From the NCBI GenBank assembly GCA_017472695.1, contig JAFUOQ010000018.1, positions 1 through 64,000 of the forward strand: 64,000 nt of DNA, given 5' to 3'. Both the position numbers and the translations under genes were made by a program. The notes under the pieces were generated by a model that was not told the DNA's origin, made no database searches, and saw only the letters and a list, made by a program, of their open reading frames with translations. This document shows, in pieces, positions 24,527-34,031 of this stretch (its first letter is position 1; every line of letters starts with the position of its first letter). Source of the DNA: Clostridia bacterium (GTDB lineage Bacteria; Bacillota; Clostridia; Oscillospirales; CAG-272).

Positions 24527-26178
24527 TGGAGAAATTAATGACAAAAAACAACGAACATATAACAATTGATGGTAATGACTATAAAAACCTTATTATCAAT
24601 GCGGCAAAATGTCTTGAGGATAATAAGGAGGAAATAAACGAGCTCAATGTTTTCCCAGTTCCTGATGGCGATACAGGCTCAAATATGTCAATGACTGTCG
24701 CCAATGCAGCAAAAGAGCTTTTGAATTCTGAAAATATTTCACTTGACGAGGCGGCTGAAAAAACCGCAAAGGCTATGCTTCACGGCGCAAGAGGAAACTC
24801 TGGAGTTATTGTCAGCCTTCTCTTTAGAGGCATTGCAAAGGGATTGAAGAGCTCATTTGAATGTGATGGCGAGGTATGGGCAGAGGCACTCGCTCAAGGC
24901 GTTGATGCGGCATATAACGCGGTAGATAATCCAGCAGAGGGAACAATACTAACAGTAGCGAGAAAAAGCGCGGAAAGTGCTAAAATAGCTGCTCAAAGCA
25001 ATAATAACTTTGAATATGTTCTAAGGGAAACCATAGATGCCGCAGAAAAAGCGCTTGAGGATACAGTTAATCAAAATCCCGTGCTCTCAAAGGCAGGTGT
25101 TGTGGATGCCGGAGGAATGGGCTGGCTACTGGTTATCAAGGCGATGTATCAAGCCTTGATTGAGGAAAGACGTATAAAATATGAGCCAAGTATTAAAAAT
25201 AGCACCTTGAAAAAAGCAGATTTTTCTGCTTATGAAAGCCAAGATATCACCTTTGGCTTTTGCACAGAATTTATAATTACTAAAAATGAACCAGACAGAG
25301 ATACAAGCAAGCTGAAGAAGTTCTTAAATAATATAGGCGATAGCCTTGTTATGATAGATGATGGCGAGATTGTAAAGGTGCATATTCACACAAATGATCC
25401 ACACAGAGTACTTGGTGAGGCTCTAAAATACGGCATATATGAAACTGTAAAGGTTGAAAATATGCGTACACAGCACACAAATAAGCTTGTTGACGAAGAA
25501 AAAGAAATTCCGCTTGACGATTATGCATTTATAAGTGTATCGTCTGGTGATGGCTTTAGCGAGCTTTTTAAGGAGCTTGGAGTTAACGAAATTGTTTCTG
25601 GTGGTCAAACAATGAATCCAGCCACAGAGGATTTGTGCAATGCGGTTGCTAAAACAAATGCAAAAACTATTTACATTTTACCTAATAATAAAAATATCAT
25701 AATGACAGCCTCACAGGTTGCCGAGATAACAGGAAAAAATGTAATTGTTATTCCTACAAAAACAATTCCACAAGGAATTAGTGCTATGCTTGGCTTTGAT
25801 GCCGAGCAAAACGAAGAAACAAATACTCAAAATATGTGCCAAAGCGCAAAAAATGTTATGAGTATGCAAATAACCTATGCGGCAAGAGATTCAAGCTATG
25901 ACGGTATGGATATAAAAGAGGGCGATTACCTCGCTCTTTATGAGGATAAATTGTTATCCTCAAGCAAGGATATGGAAAATGCCTTTTCTACCTTCTATGA
26001 AAGAATAGTAGCAGAGGAAAAATGCTTTGTTTCCATATACTATGGTCAAGACCTAACCGAGGAGGAGGCAAATTTGCAAATATCCTCGTTTAGAGAACGA
26101 CTAGAGGCAAAAGGCGTAGAGGTAAATTTATATATGGGTAATCAGCCTGTATATTATTACATTATCTCCGCCGAATAA
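24526..26178 (+). CDS. Fatty acid kinase FakA-like (DhaL/DAK2 domain)
   Basis: The 550-residue protein starts with a DhaL ATP-binding domain (about 15-210) with NVFPVPDGDTGSNM (41-54, Mg-binding aspartates) and GARGNSGVIVS, then a central linker and a C-terminal DegV-like/FakA domain (about 330-550). It would phosphorylate fatty acids bound by the upstream FakB-like partner, whose stop codon it overlaps by one base. An alternative ATG four codons downstream is possible. A strong terminator lies before the convergent pyruvate kinase gene. Confidence 0.88.
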   Translation: MEKLMTKNNEHITIDGNDYKNLIINAAKCLEDNKEEINELNVFPVPDGDTGSNMSMTVANAAKELLNSENISLDEAAEKTAKAMLHGARGNSGVIVSLLFRGIAKGLKSSFECDGEVWAEALAQGVDAAYNAVDNPAEGTILTVARKSAESAKIAAQSNNNFEYVLRETIDAAEKALEDTVNQNPVLSKAGVVDAGGMGWLLVIKAMYQALIEERRIKYEPSIKNSTLKKADFSAYESQDITFGFCTEFIITKNEPDRDTSKLKKFLNNIGDSLVMIDDGEIVKVHIHTNDPHRVLGEALKYGIYETVKVENMRTQHTNKLVDEEKEIPLDDYAFISVSSGDGFSELFKELGVNEIVSGGQTMNPATEDLCNAVAKTNAKTIYILPNNKNIIMTASQVAEITGKNVIVIPTKTIPQGISAMLGFDAEQNEETNTQNMCQSAKNVMSMQITYAARDSSYDGMDIKEGDYLALYEDKLLSSSKDMENAFSTFYERIVAEEKCFVSIYYGQDLTEEEANLQISSFRERLEAKGVEVNLYMGNQPVYYYIISAE

Positions 26179-26223
26179 TTTAGATTTCATCTCTCCTTTC
26201 TTCAAGGTCGTATTGTACGACAA

Positions 26224-26269
26224 AAAACACCCAATATATTGCTTAATTGCAGTATATTGGGTGTTTTTA
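26224..26269. terminator. Bidirectional terminator between fakA and pyk
   Basis: AAACACCCAATATATTG and CAGTATATTGGGTGTTTTT form a long hairpin with A-rich and T-rich flanks, ending both convergent genes. Confidence 0.9.
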
Positions 26270-26274
26270 TTTTA

Positions 26275-27687
26275 TTAAAGAGTTTCGAGTTTGATTAGAT
26301 TAGTGCTACCGCTACCACCATTTGTAATACCACCGGTTATAACGATTTTGTCACCTTTTCTCAGCTTAAATGTGCTTTTTGCGGCTTTGTTTGCCATATA
26401 GAAAAGTACATCGGTTGAATTAACAAGCTCGCACATAACAGGAGTAACGCCCCAGGAAAGAGAAAGCTTTCTCCAGGTTTCCTCGTTTGTAGTCATACCG
26501 AGAATATCAACTGGCGCACGGAAACGCGAAACCATTCGCGCAGTGATACCAGAAATTGAACAAACAACAATAGCCTTTGCATGAATGTCAATAGCCATGC
26601 AAGCCGTTGAGTGAGAAATTGCGTCAACTGGGTTTTGAATAATAAATCCAGACTTATTAAATAATGAATCGTAGTCGATAGTGTTTTCAGTCTTTTCAAC
26701 TATTTTTGACATGGTTTGAACAGTTAAAACAGGATATTTTCCCATGGCAGTCTCTCCTGACAACATAACTGCACTTGTGCCGTCATAAACCGCGTTTGCA
26801 ACGTCGGAAATTTCCGCACGAGTTGGGCGAGGATTGTGAATCATTGATTCAAGCATTTCAGTAGCTGTAATTACTCGTTTGCCAAGCATTCTGCACTTGG
26901 TAATGAGATGCTTTTGAGTTGCAGGAACCTCCTCAAAAGGAATTTCAACACCAAGGTCGCCTCTTGCAACCATAATACCATCACATTCCTTGCAAATTTC
27001 CTCAATATTTTCAACACCACTTCTGTTTTCAATTTTAGCGATTATATCAATATTTTCGCCACCGTTTGCTTTAAGAAAAGTCTTGACATCAATTAAGTCT
27101 TTACGAGTAGAAACAAAGGAGCAAGCGATAAAATCAACACCGTTTTCAATGCCAAAAAGCAAATCACTCTTGTCCTGCTCGGAGAGATATTCTTGATGTA
27201 AAACCTTGTTAGGGAAGCTCATGCTCTTGAAATTAGAAAGCTCACCACCTGCCAAAACCCTACAAATTGCTTCGGTTTTGGTTAATTCTGTAACCTCAAA
27301 AATAACTAGACCGTTGTTTACAAGTATCTTGTCACCTAGCGCAAGGTCATTTATCATTCCTTTATATGAAACGCTTACAATTTTTTCGTTGCCAATAACA
27401 TCATCAACTGTAAAAGTGAAAACATCTCCGTCATTTAAGGTAATTCTGCTATTTTCAAAGGATTTTATTCTGTATTCCGGTCCTTTCGTATCAAGCATAA
27501 TTGCGATTGGCAAATCAAGCTTTTCACGCACGCTTTTAATAAGATTTATCTTTTCCAAATGGTCAGCATGTGTTCCGTGTGAAAAGTTTAGTCTTGCCAC
27601 GTTCATACCAGCCAAGCAAAGCTGGCTCATTACCTCCTCGCTCTCGCAAGCAGGACCAATAGTACATACAATTTTTGTTTTTCTCAT
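26275..27687 (-). CDS. pyk: Pyruvate kinase
   Basis: The 470-residue enzyme converts phosphoenolpyruvate and ADP to pyruvate and ATP. Visible motifs: KIVCTIGPAC at the start, NFSHG, MLDTKGPEYR, AKIENRSGVENI with the catalytic lysine, MVARGDLGVEIP, and MLSGETAMGKYP. The C-terminal regulatory domain is present but the extra PEP-utiliser-like domain of some Bacilli is not, so the length is the short form. The ABC exporter genes lie upstream on the same strand with a gap of only 11 bases, so some co-transcription is possible. Confidence 0.95.
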   Translation of the reverse strand: MRKTKIVCTIGPACESEEVMSQLCLAGMNVARLNFSHGTHADHLEKINLIKSVREKLDLPIAIMLDTKGPEYRIKSFENSRITLNDGDVFTFTVDDVIGNEKIVSVSYKGMINDLALGDKILVNNGLVIFEVTELTKTEAICRVLAGGELSNFKSMSFPNKVLHQEYLSEQDKSDLLFGIENGVDFIACSFVSTRKDLIDVKTFLKANGGENIDIIAKIENRSGVENIEEICKECDGIMVARGDLGVEIPFEEVPATQKHLITKCRMLGKRVITATEMLESMIHNPRPTRAEISDVANAVYDGTSAVMLSGETAMGKYPVLTVQTMSKIVEKTENTIDYDSLFNKSGFIIQNPVDAISHSTACMAIDIHAKAIVVCSISGITARMVSRFRAPVDILGMTTNEETWRKLSLSWGVTPVMCELVNSTDVLFYMANKAAKSTFKLRKGDKIVITGGITNGGSGSTNLIKLETL

Positions 27688-27698
27688 GTTTTTTTCCT

Positions 27699-29453
27699 CT
27701 ATTTTTCGTTGGGTTCAAATTGACTGTTGTATAAATGTGAATAAAATCCGTTTTGTGAAAGTAGCTCCTCGTGGTTGCCCATTTCAATAATATTTCCGTC
27801 CTTCATAACAAGAATAATATCCGCCTCTTTAATGGTGGATAGTCGGTGCGCAACTATAAATGAGGTGCGCCCTTGCATAAGGGTAGAGAATGCCTTTTGG
27901 ATTTTTATTTCAGTTCTTGTATCAATAGATGAGGTCGCCTCATCCAAAATAAGCATAGGTGGCAAGGCGAGCATAATTCTTGCAATGCAAAGCAGCTGCT
28001 TTTGTCCTTGTGAAAGAGACGAATTTTCGTCGAAAATTATAGTATCATAGCCTTGTGGTAAGCGCTTAATAAAGCTATGTGTATGTGCTGCTTTTGAAGC
28101 CTCAATTATCTCCTCGTCTGTTGCATCCGGCTTGCCAAGAGCAATGTTGTCGCGCACTGTTCCATTTTGGAGCCAAGTGTCCTGGAGCACCATTCCAAAG
28201 GACGAGCGTAAGGAGTGCCTTGTTATTTCCTTAATATTTTGCCCTTCAATTAGAATTTCACCCGTGTTGACATCATAAAAGCGCATAAGTAGATTAATAA
28301 GTGTAGTTTTACCACAACCGGTTGGACCGACAATTGCGATATGTGCGCCACTCATAACCTTTAAATTGAGGTCTTTTATAAGCTCCTTTTCGGGAGTGTA
28401 TGAGAATGATACATTTGATAATTCAATATCCCCGTCACAGCCGGAAAGCTCTGGGTTGCCCTTGTCGCTATCCTCTTCCTTTTCGTCTGTGAAATCAAAT
28501 ACTCGTTTAGCACAAGCAAGTGCATTTTGTAGCTCGGTAACAACTCCGGAAATTTCATTAAATGGCTTTGCATATTGCGTTGCATAGCTTAAAAAACAGG
28601 AAAGAACTCCGACAGTTAAAGCACCTTGCCCATCTGAATTTATAACGAGCAAAGCGCCAACTAGAGCAACGCCTGCATATACAAGCGCGTTAACAAAACG
28701 AGTGGTTGGATTAACAAGAGAGGAAAAGAAAATCGCCCTTCTTGAAACCTTTTCAAGCTTCTTATTAACCTTATCAAAGCGTTCAAGCTCCTCGTCCTCA
28801 CGGCTAAATGCTTTGACAACCTTTAGGTTGCCCAAAACCTCATTGATAACTGATGTTTGCTCCGCCTTGGATTCTGATTGTCGCCTAAAGAGAGAATAGG
28901 TGCTCTTTGAAATAAAGCTTGCAACAAATAGTGAAAGTGGAGTCAAAACAACTACCACGAGCGCTATTTTCCAGCTTAAAACAAACATTATAACAAGTGT
29001 TGCGATAATAGTTACAATTCCCGAAAAAAATTGTGTAAAGCCCATCAAAAGTCCCTCGGCAAATTGGTCAACATCGGAAATAATCTTGTTAACCACCTCA
29101 CCGCTTGGGTGCAAATCAATATAAGAAAGGGGCAATTTTTGAATTTTATCAAATGCGCGATTTCTTATATCCTTGGTTACATTATAAGTAATACGGTTGT
29201 TTATTAGGTTCATTAGCCATTGTAAAACAGCAACAATAACAACTATAATTCCAATGTTAGTAAGCAATGGAAGCAAGCCGTCAAAATCGACCTTGCCAGT
29301 GTCAATAATTAAATCTATTCCGTCTCCAATTATAATCGGAATATAAAGTGAAAGTAATACGCTAGCCGCTGCAAACAATAGAGAAACAATAATTAAAAAC
29401 CAATATCTCTTTAAATACGAAAGAACTGTTTTTATAGTTGATTTATTTTTCAT
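27699..29453 (-). CDS. ABC exporter half-transporter, second subunit
   Basis: This 584-residue protein has an N-terminal membrane domain with six helices (about 15-310) and a C-terminal ATPase domain: Walker A GPTGCGKTT, LSQGQK signature (a variant of LSGGQ), ILDEATSSID and the H-loop AHRLST. I chose the ATG at 29453, one base after the upstream stop, because GGGAGGG lies before it. The tandem arrangement suggests a heterodimeric exporter (BmrCD-like). The signature LSQGQ differs from LSGGQ in the partner, which is typical of asymmetric pairs. Substrate unknown. Confidence 0.9.
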   Translation of the reverse strand: MKNKSTIKTVLSYLKRYWFLIIVSLLFAAASVLLSLYIPIIIGDGIDLIIDTGKVDFDGLLPLLTNIGIIVVIVAVLQWLMNLINNRITYNVTKDIRNRAFDKIQKLPLSYIDLHPSGEVVNKIISDVDQFAEGLLMGFTQFFSGIVTIIATLVIMFVLSWKIALVVVVLTPLSLFVASFISKSTYSLFRRQSESKAEQTSVINEVLGNLKVVKAFSREDEELERFDKVNKKLEKVSRRAIFFSSLVNPTTRFVNALVYAGVALVGALLVINSDGQGALTVGVLSCFLSYATQYAKPFNEISGVVTELQNALACAKRVFDFTDEKEEDSDKGNPELSGCDGDIELSNVSFSYTPEKELIKDLNLKVMSGAHIAIVGPTGCGKTTLINLLMRFYDVNTGEILIEGQNIKEITRHSLRSSFGMVLQDTWLQNGTVRDNIALGKPDATDEEIIEASKAAHTHSFIKRLPQGYDTIIFDENSSLSQGQKQLLCIARIMLALPPMLILDEATSSIDTRTEIKIQKAFSTLMQGRTSFIVAHRLSTIKEADIILVMKDGNIIEMGNHEELLSQNGFYSHLYNSQFEPNEK

Positions 29454-29454
29454 T

Positions 29455-31182
29455 TTACATACCCTCCCTTTTAAATTGAGAGTTGTAAATTTCCTCGTAA
29501 ACAAGACAGCTATTAAGTAGATCCTCGTGCTTGCCAATGCCGACAATCTTTCCGTCGTCTAAAACAACAATCTTGTCTGCATGCGCAATTGAGGATGTCC
29601 TTTGAGAAACAATAAATACAGTAGGATTATAGTCAAGCTGACTCAAGGCGCGTCTTAATTTAGCATCAGTTGCATAGTCAAGAGCAGAGGAGGAGTCATC
29701 AAGAATCAATATTTCAGGCTTGCCAACTAAAGCGCGCGCGATAGTAAAACGCTGTCTTTGTCCACCAGATAGGTTTCTTCCACCCTCTTCAATTTGGAAA
29801 TCAAGACCACCCTTTTTCGAGTCTAGAACATCCTTTGCCTGTGCAATTTCAAGCGCCTTTATAATTTCCTCGTCAGTTGCGTTTTGGTCACCCCATTTCA
29901 TATTGTCACGGATGCTACCCTTGAATAAAACCGCCTTTTGAGGCACAATACCAATCTTTTCGCGCAACTGGTCAAGCTCATAGCTATTTACATTTTGTCC
30001 GTCCACAAAAACTGCGCCATCCTCAGCATCATAAAAGCGAGCGATCATATTGACAAGCGAGCTTTTACCCGAGCCTGTTCCACCAATGATACCGACAATT
30101 TCACCCTTTGAAACAGAGAAATCAATATTTTCAAGTGAGCATTCACCTGCGCCCTTATATTTTAGTGATGCATTTTTGAACTCTACGGAATAGTCGCTAC
30201 TTGTGTCTTTATCTAATTTTTCTACTCTTTGTGAAGGCTGAATTTCAAACACGTCCTCAATTCTTTTTGCGGAGGCAAGTGCTTTTGTTATTGTGATAAT
30301 GAGATTGGCAAGCTTAACAAGCTCGATAAGAATTTGCGACATATAGTTATAAAGCGCAATAACCTGTCCTTGTGTAAGATTACCGGAGTCAACCTCTAAA
30401 GCGCCCTTGTAAATTAGGAAGCAAATAGAGAGGTTAACTATAACAAAGGTAAAGGGATTCATTAAAGCCGAGATTCTGCCAACCAAGATTTGTGCCTTGT
30501 TTAGCATATCTGTCTTTTTGTGGAACTTGTCCTTTTCCTTGTCCTCGAGAGAAAATGCGCGTATTACACGAACACCGCTTAAATTTTCGCGAGTAGAAAG
30601 CAGAGTAGTGTCAAGCCTTGCTTGTACCTTTTTGTATAGAGGAATTGTAATCAGCATAATGCCAAAAACAACAAGAGATAATGCAATAATAGTGGCTATG
30701 AAAATACCCGAAGCCTTGAAGCTTGGGTCAACAACAATAGCCATAATAAGAGCACCAAAAACTATAACAGGAGAACGCATAAATAAACGCAAGGTAAGGT
30801 TAATTCCTGTTTGCACTTGGTTCGTGTCGTTTGTCATTCTGTTAATAAGTGAGGATGTACCAAGCGTGTCTATTTCAGAATAGGAGAGGAAAGAGATATG
30901 CTTAAATAATGAATGGCGAACCCTTGCCGAAAAGCCACACGCTGCTTTAGCCGAAAAATACTGTGCAAAAAGAGTACAGGTAAGACCTATAGCGCCAAGC
31001 GCTACCATAAGTAAGCACATTTGCACAACATGGGTACTATCCTTGTTTGCGATACCATCGTCAATTATACTCGCAACAACAAGTGGTACAAAAAGCTCAA
31101 AAAGAGCCTCAAGCATTTTAAAAGTAGGCGCAAAAACGCACTCTTTACGATAGCCTTTCATGTAAACAAGTAGCCTTTTCAT
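29455..31182 (-). CDS. ABC exporter half-transporter, first subunit
   Basis: The 575-residue protein combines a six-helix membrane domain (about 15-305) and an ATPase domain with GGTGSGKSS, LSGGQRQRF, ILDDSSSALD and SQRTSSI. The Walker B side carries Asp in place of the catalytic Glu (LDDSS rather than LDEAT), and the switch histidine is replaced (SQR). This points to a degenerate ATP site, as in known heterodimeric multidrug exporters where the partner supplies the active site. The two subunits are adjacent and surely co-expressed. Confidence 0.9.
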   Translation of the reverse strand: MKRLLVYMKGYRKECVFAPTFKMLEALFELFVPLVVASIIDDGIANKDSTHVVQMCLLMVALGAIGLTCTLFAQYFSAKAACGFSARVRHSLFKHISFLSYSEIDTLGTSSLINRMTNDTNQVQTGINLTLRLFMRSPVIVFGALIMAIVVDPSFKASGIFIATIIALSLVVFGIMLITIPLYKKVQARLDTTLLSTRENLSGVRVIRAFSLEDKEKDKFHKKTDMLNKAQILVGRISALMNPFTFVIVNLSICFLIYKGALEVDSGNLTQGQVIALYNYMSQILIELVKLANLIITITKALASAKRIEDVFEIQPSQRVEKLDKDTSSDYSVEFKNASLKYKGAGECSLENIDFSVSKGEIVGIIGGTGSGKSSLVNMIARFYDAEDGAVFVDGQNVNSYELDQLREKIGIVPQKAVLFKGSIRDNMKWGDQNATDEEIIKALEIAQAKDVLDSKKGGLDFQIEEGGRNLSGGQRQRFTIARALVGKPEILILDDSSSALDYATDAKLRRALSQLDYNPTVFIVSQRTSSIAHADKIVVLDDGKIVGIGKHEDLLNSCLVYEEIYNSQFKREGM

Positions 31183-31200
31183 ATTTCTCTCCTTTCTTTT

Positions 31201-31500
31201 ATTTGCCTTCTCCAGTGGGAGAAGGTGTCGCCACGTGCGACGGATGAGGTGTTACTGTAGGGACGGCGTCTCGACTGTCCGTTCAACCAACGAAAAAATT
31301 AACTATTGTAGGACAGGGGACTTGCTCCTCCCACTCTTGTAGGGGCGAGCATTGCTCGTCCACTTATATTAGTAAAGCAAATGTCATCCCGAGCACTGCC
31401 GATACATTGACACTCGGAAGCTTGCTTCCGTTAGTGGAAAGTATGCAAGCGACTGCAAGGAGTCGCAGGGATCTAATCCCTATAAACCCATCGTATATTA
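31201..31500. repeat. Nest of several interspersed repeat types
   Basis: At least four repeat-like blocks sit side by side in 300 bases without a gene: a CCTTCTCC/GGAGAAGG block with GTCGCCACGTGCGAC (31205-31250), GTAGGGACGGCGTCTCGACTGTCC (31258-31283), a GTAGGGGCGAGCATTGCTCGTCC hairpin (31340-31363), and a block starting TGTCATCCCGAGCACTGCCG and ending GGAGTCGCAGGGATCT (31382-31476). All are GC-richer than their surroundings and look like non-coding repeats of gut Firmicutes. Confidence 0.6.
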
Positions 31501-31544
31501 TAGCACACAAAATTTTATAATACAACATTAAAACAAAATTTTAC

Positions 31545-31576
31545 AAAAAAGAACAGACACCAAATGGCATCTGTTC
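31545..31576 (-). terminator. Terminator of the RNase J gene
   Basis: GAACAGA and TCTGTTC pair around ACCAAATGGC-type bases; on the minus strand TTTTTT follows. Confidence 0.65.
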
Positions 31577-31610
31577 AATTCATTATAAGTCCATAAGTAT
31601 TGGCAAATAA

Positions 31611-31684
31611 AGCCTCCTTTGTGTAAAGGTGCCCCTTGAGGGTATGCCTTGTGCGGAGGTGTCTGCTCTAGCAGACGGAGGGAT
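31611..31684. repeat. Interspersed hairpin repeat, copy 2
   Basis: GCCTCCTTTGTG..., CCCTTGAGGGTATGCCTTG, GTCTGCTCTAGCAGAC and GGAGGGAT in order. The middle CCCCTTGAGGGTATGCCTTG is shared exactly with copy 3 at 38685-38757. Confidence 0.65.
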
Positions 31685-31689
31685 CGAGA

Positions 31690-33552
31690 TTATATATCCA
31701 TCAAAATCGGCAAAATTACAGGCTTGCGCTTTGTTTTTGCAAAAATGTATCTGGATAGAGCATTTTTAACAACGTTTTTAAGCTCGCCCCAGTCACGCAC
31801 ATCCTCGTCAAGCGCGTCAATAATTGCCCTTTGGCAAATTTCCTTTGCACCATTTATTAGCTCTTCATTCTCTCTCACATAAACAAAGCCACGCGAGATA
31901 ATTTCAGGGCCGGCCATCAAAATTCCTTCATTTAGGCTAACTGTTGCAACTACGATAATTAGTCCACTCTCGGATAGATTTTTTCTATCACGAAGTACAA
32001 TGTTTCCAACATCACCAACACCCGAGCCATCAATTAGCACCTTACCAGCAGGCACTGTGCCATTAAATCTTGCACCCTCAGAGTCAATTTCAATCACCTT
32101 ACCAATATCGGAAACAAATATGTTTTGTGGGCTCATACCCATAGATTCGGCAAGCTCTTTATGTTGAATTAGATGCCTGTATTCACCATGCACAGGCATA
32201 AAGTATTTTGGCTTAACAAGTGCGTGCATGAGCTTTAATTCCTCGCGACATGCGTGTCCCGAAACGTGAACCTCAACGCTTGAATCGTGATAAACATTCA
32301 CCCCACGGCGATACAATTCGTTAACAATTTTGCCAACGAGTGGCTCATTTCCGGGAATTGCACTAGAGGAGAGCACAACTAAATCCTTATCGGAAAGTGA
32401 AACCTTATCGTGGTCGGAAAAAGCCATTCTATATAGTGCTGACATAGGCTCGCCTTGGCTACCGGTTGTTACAATGGTTAGCTTTTCAGGTGGATACTTT
32501 TTGATTTCATCAATATCAATTAAAACCCCTTGAGGCACATTCATATAGCCAAGTCTTACAGCGGCATTAACTACGTTAATCATACTGCGCCCAGTTACTG
32601 CAACCTTGCGCCCATGATTTACACTTGCATCTATAATTTGCTGTACCCTGTGTACATTTGAAGCAAATGTAGCAATAATAATTCGCTTGTCTTTTGCACC
32701 CAAAAAGATTCTTTCAAGTGAAACACCAACATTTTTTTCTGATGGTGTGTGTCCTGCGCGTTCAACATTAGTTGATTCGCAAAGAAGCATCAAAACTCCC
32801 TCGCGCCCAAGCTGACCCAAACGGACAATATCCATCATTTCACCATCAATAGGTGTGGTGTCGAGCTTGAAGTCACCTGTATGAATAATAACACCTTGAG
32901 GTGTTGTAATTGCTAAAGCGCACGCATCGGCAATAGAATGGTTAACACGAATAAATTCAACCTTGAAATTGCCAACCGTGATTTTATCACCAACATTAAC
33001 ATTGTGCAGCTTTGCATTTTGTAGTAGCTTGTGCTCTGCAAGCTTGTTTTCCAAAATTCCCAAGGTTAATTTAGTTCCATAAACGGGAACATTCATATTT
33101 TTAAGAAAATATGGCAGAGAGCCAATGTGGTCCTCGTGACCGTGAGTTAAAAAGATTCCACGCACCTTTTCAATATTGTTTTGAATATGAGTAAAGTCTG
33201 GAATTACAAGGTCAACTCCGAGCATATCGTCGTTAGGGAATCCAATGCCACAGTCAACGATGATAATATCGTTTTCGCACTCAAATGCAGTTATGTTTTT
33301 ACCAATTTCATTAAGACCACCAAGAGAATAAATTTTCACCTTTGGTAAATTAGTCTTTTTCTTCTTTGCCTGTGCAGGCTTTCTTGAACGCTTTACCTGG
33401 CTCTTTTGAGATTGGCTTGTTACCTGCTGAGTAACATTTTTTAAAGTACGTTTTTTAGGCTCAACAGTCTTTTTTGTGTTTTTTTGAGGAGCATTTTTGC
33501 TCCTTTTTGTCTTTTGCTTGATATCGGTATCAAGCCTTGTTCTTTCTTTCAT
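31690..33552 (-). CDS. rnj: Ribonuclease J
   Basis: The 620-residue metallo-beta-lactamase/beta-CASP nuclease has HGHEDHIG (137-144) binding two zinc ions, further ligands in HTGDFKLD, the beta-CASP core and the VHVSGHA motif, and a C-terminal domain. RNase J acts as 5' exonuclease and endonuclease in mRNA decay. An unusual lysine-rich N-terminal extension of about 70 residues precedes the catalytic domain and may bind RNA. It is expressed from its own promoter with a leader of about 120 bases that contains a hairpin. Confidence 0.94.
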   Translation of the reverse strand: MKERTRLDTDIKQKTKRSKNAPQKNTKKTVEPKKRTLKNVTQQVTSQSQKSQVKRSRKPAQAKKKKTNLPKVKIYSLGGLNEIGKNITAFECENDIIIVDCGIGFPNDDMLGVDLVIPDFTHIQNNIEKVRGIFLTHGHEDHIGSLPYFLKNMNVPVYGTKLTLGILENKLAEHKLLQNAKLHNVNVGDKITVGNFKVEFIRVNHSIADACALAITTPQGVIIHTGDFKLDTTPIDGEMMDIVRLGQLGREGVLMLLCESTNVERAGHTPSEKNVGVSLERIFLGAKDKRIIIATFASNVHRVQQIIDASVNHGRKVAVTGRSMINVVNAAVRLGYMNVPQGVLIDIDEIKKYPPEKLTIVTTGSQGEPMSALYRMAFSDHDKVSLSDKDLVVLSSSAIPGNEPLVGKIVNELYRRGVNVYHDSSVEVHVSGHACREELKLMHALVKPKYFMPVHGEYRHLIQHKELAESMGMSPQNIFVSDIGKVIEIDSEGARFNGTVPAGKVLIDGSGVGDVGNIVLRDRKNLSESGLIIVVATVSLNEGILMAGPEIISRGFVYVRENEELINGAKEICQRAIIDALDEDVRDWGELKNVVKNALSRYIFAKTKRKPVILPILMDI

Positions 33553-33576
33553 AAGCCTCCTTAAATTCGTATAGCA

Positions 33577-33612
33577 CGAAAAAGCACCGTCATCATAGTG
33601 ACGGAAAAATTA
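33577..33612 (-). promoter_or_regulatory. Leader hairpin of RNase J mRNA
   Basis: CCGTCA and TGACGG pair around CTATGA, followed on the minus strand by TGCTTTTTCG, shortly before the AAGGAGG ribosome-binding site. It could be an attenuator or a site of RNase J self-regulation. Confidence 0.4.
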
Positions 33613-33675
33613 TAAAGATGCGTATTTCGACCCCACATCTTGCTTGTAAAAACGAAATAATTAATTGTTATTTTT

Positions 33676-33704
33676 ATTTTATCACATCCGTGCAAGCTAG
33701 TCAA
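33676..33704 (-). promoter_or_regulatory. Sigma-A promoter of RNase J
   Basis: On the minus strand TTGACT (33704-33699), 17-base spacer, TAAAAT (33681-33676). Confidence 0.75.
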
Positions 33705-33711
33705 GAGAATT

Positions 33712-33993
33712 TTAAAAGATAATAAGAGAGAGGCTAAAGGCGAGAACAAGCCCACTTAAAAGTCCAAAGGAGAAGGAAAGAATGCCACGCCAAATATTAA
33801 GCGCTTTTCCCTTTTCTTTCTTTTTTGGTTTTTTGCAACCCTCTGCACCAAAAATAATTCTTTCAGCCTCACCTAAAATTTCGCCCTCGTCACAGGTGTA
33901 TATATCATCCTTCATAACCAAATATGCTTGGTCAAAATATTTACTTTTCGTGCTTTCTAAAAAAATAATCTTCTTTTCACAACCCTTAATCAT
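33712..33993 (-). CDS. Small membrane protein of unknown function
   Basis: The 93-residue protein has a polar N-terminal part (about 1-50), a KKPKKKEKGK basic patch and one C-terminal membrane helix (about 68-92). An AGGAG site precedes its ATG. It follows spmB on the same strand after 38 bases, so it may belong to the spmAB operon. Not recognised; a sporulation role is only suggested by position. Confidence 0.6.
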   Translation of the reverse strand: MIKGCEKKIIFLESTKSKYFDQAYLVMKDDIYTCDEGEILGEAERIIFGAEGCKKPKKKEKGKALNIWRGILSFSFGLLSGLVLAFSLSLIIF

Positions 33994-34031
33994 AATAAAC
34001 TCCTACTTTTTTTATGATTATTCCCTCAAAA

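Noticed and set aside
27206..27790. 194-residue plus-strand ORF
   Set aside because: Antisense to pyruvate kinase and the ABC gene, without start signals or family resemblance.
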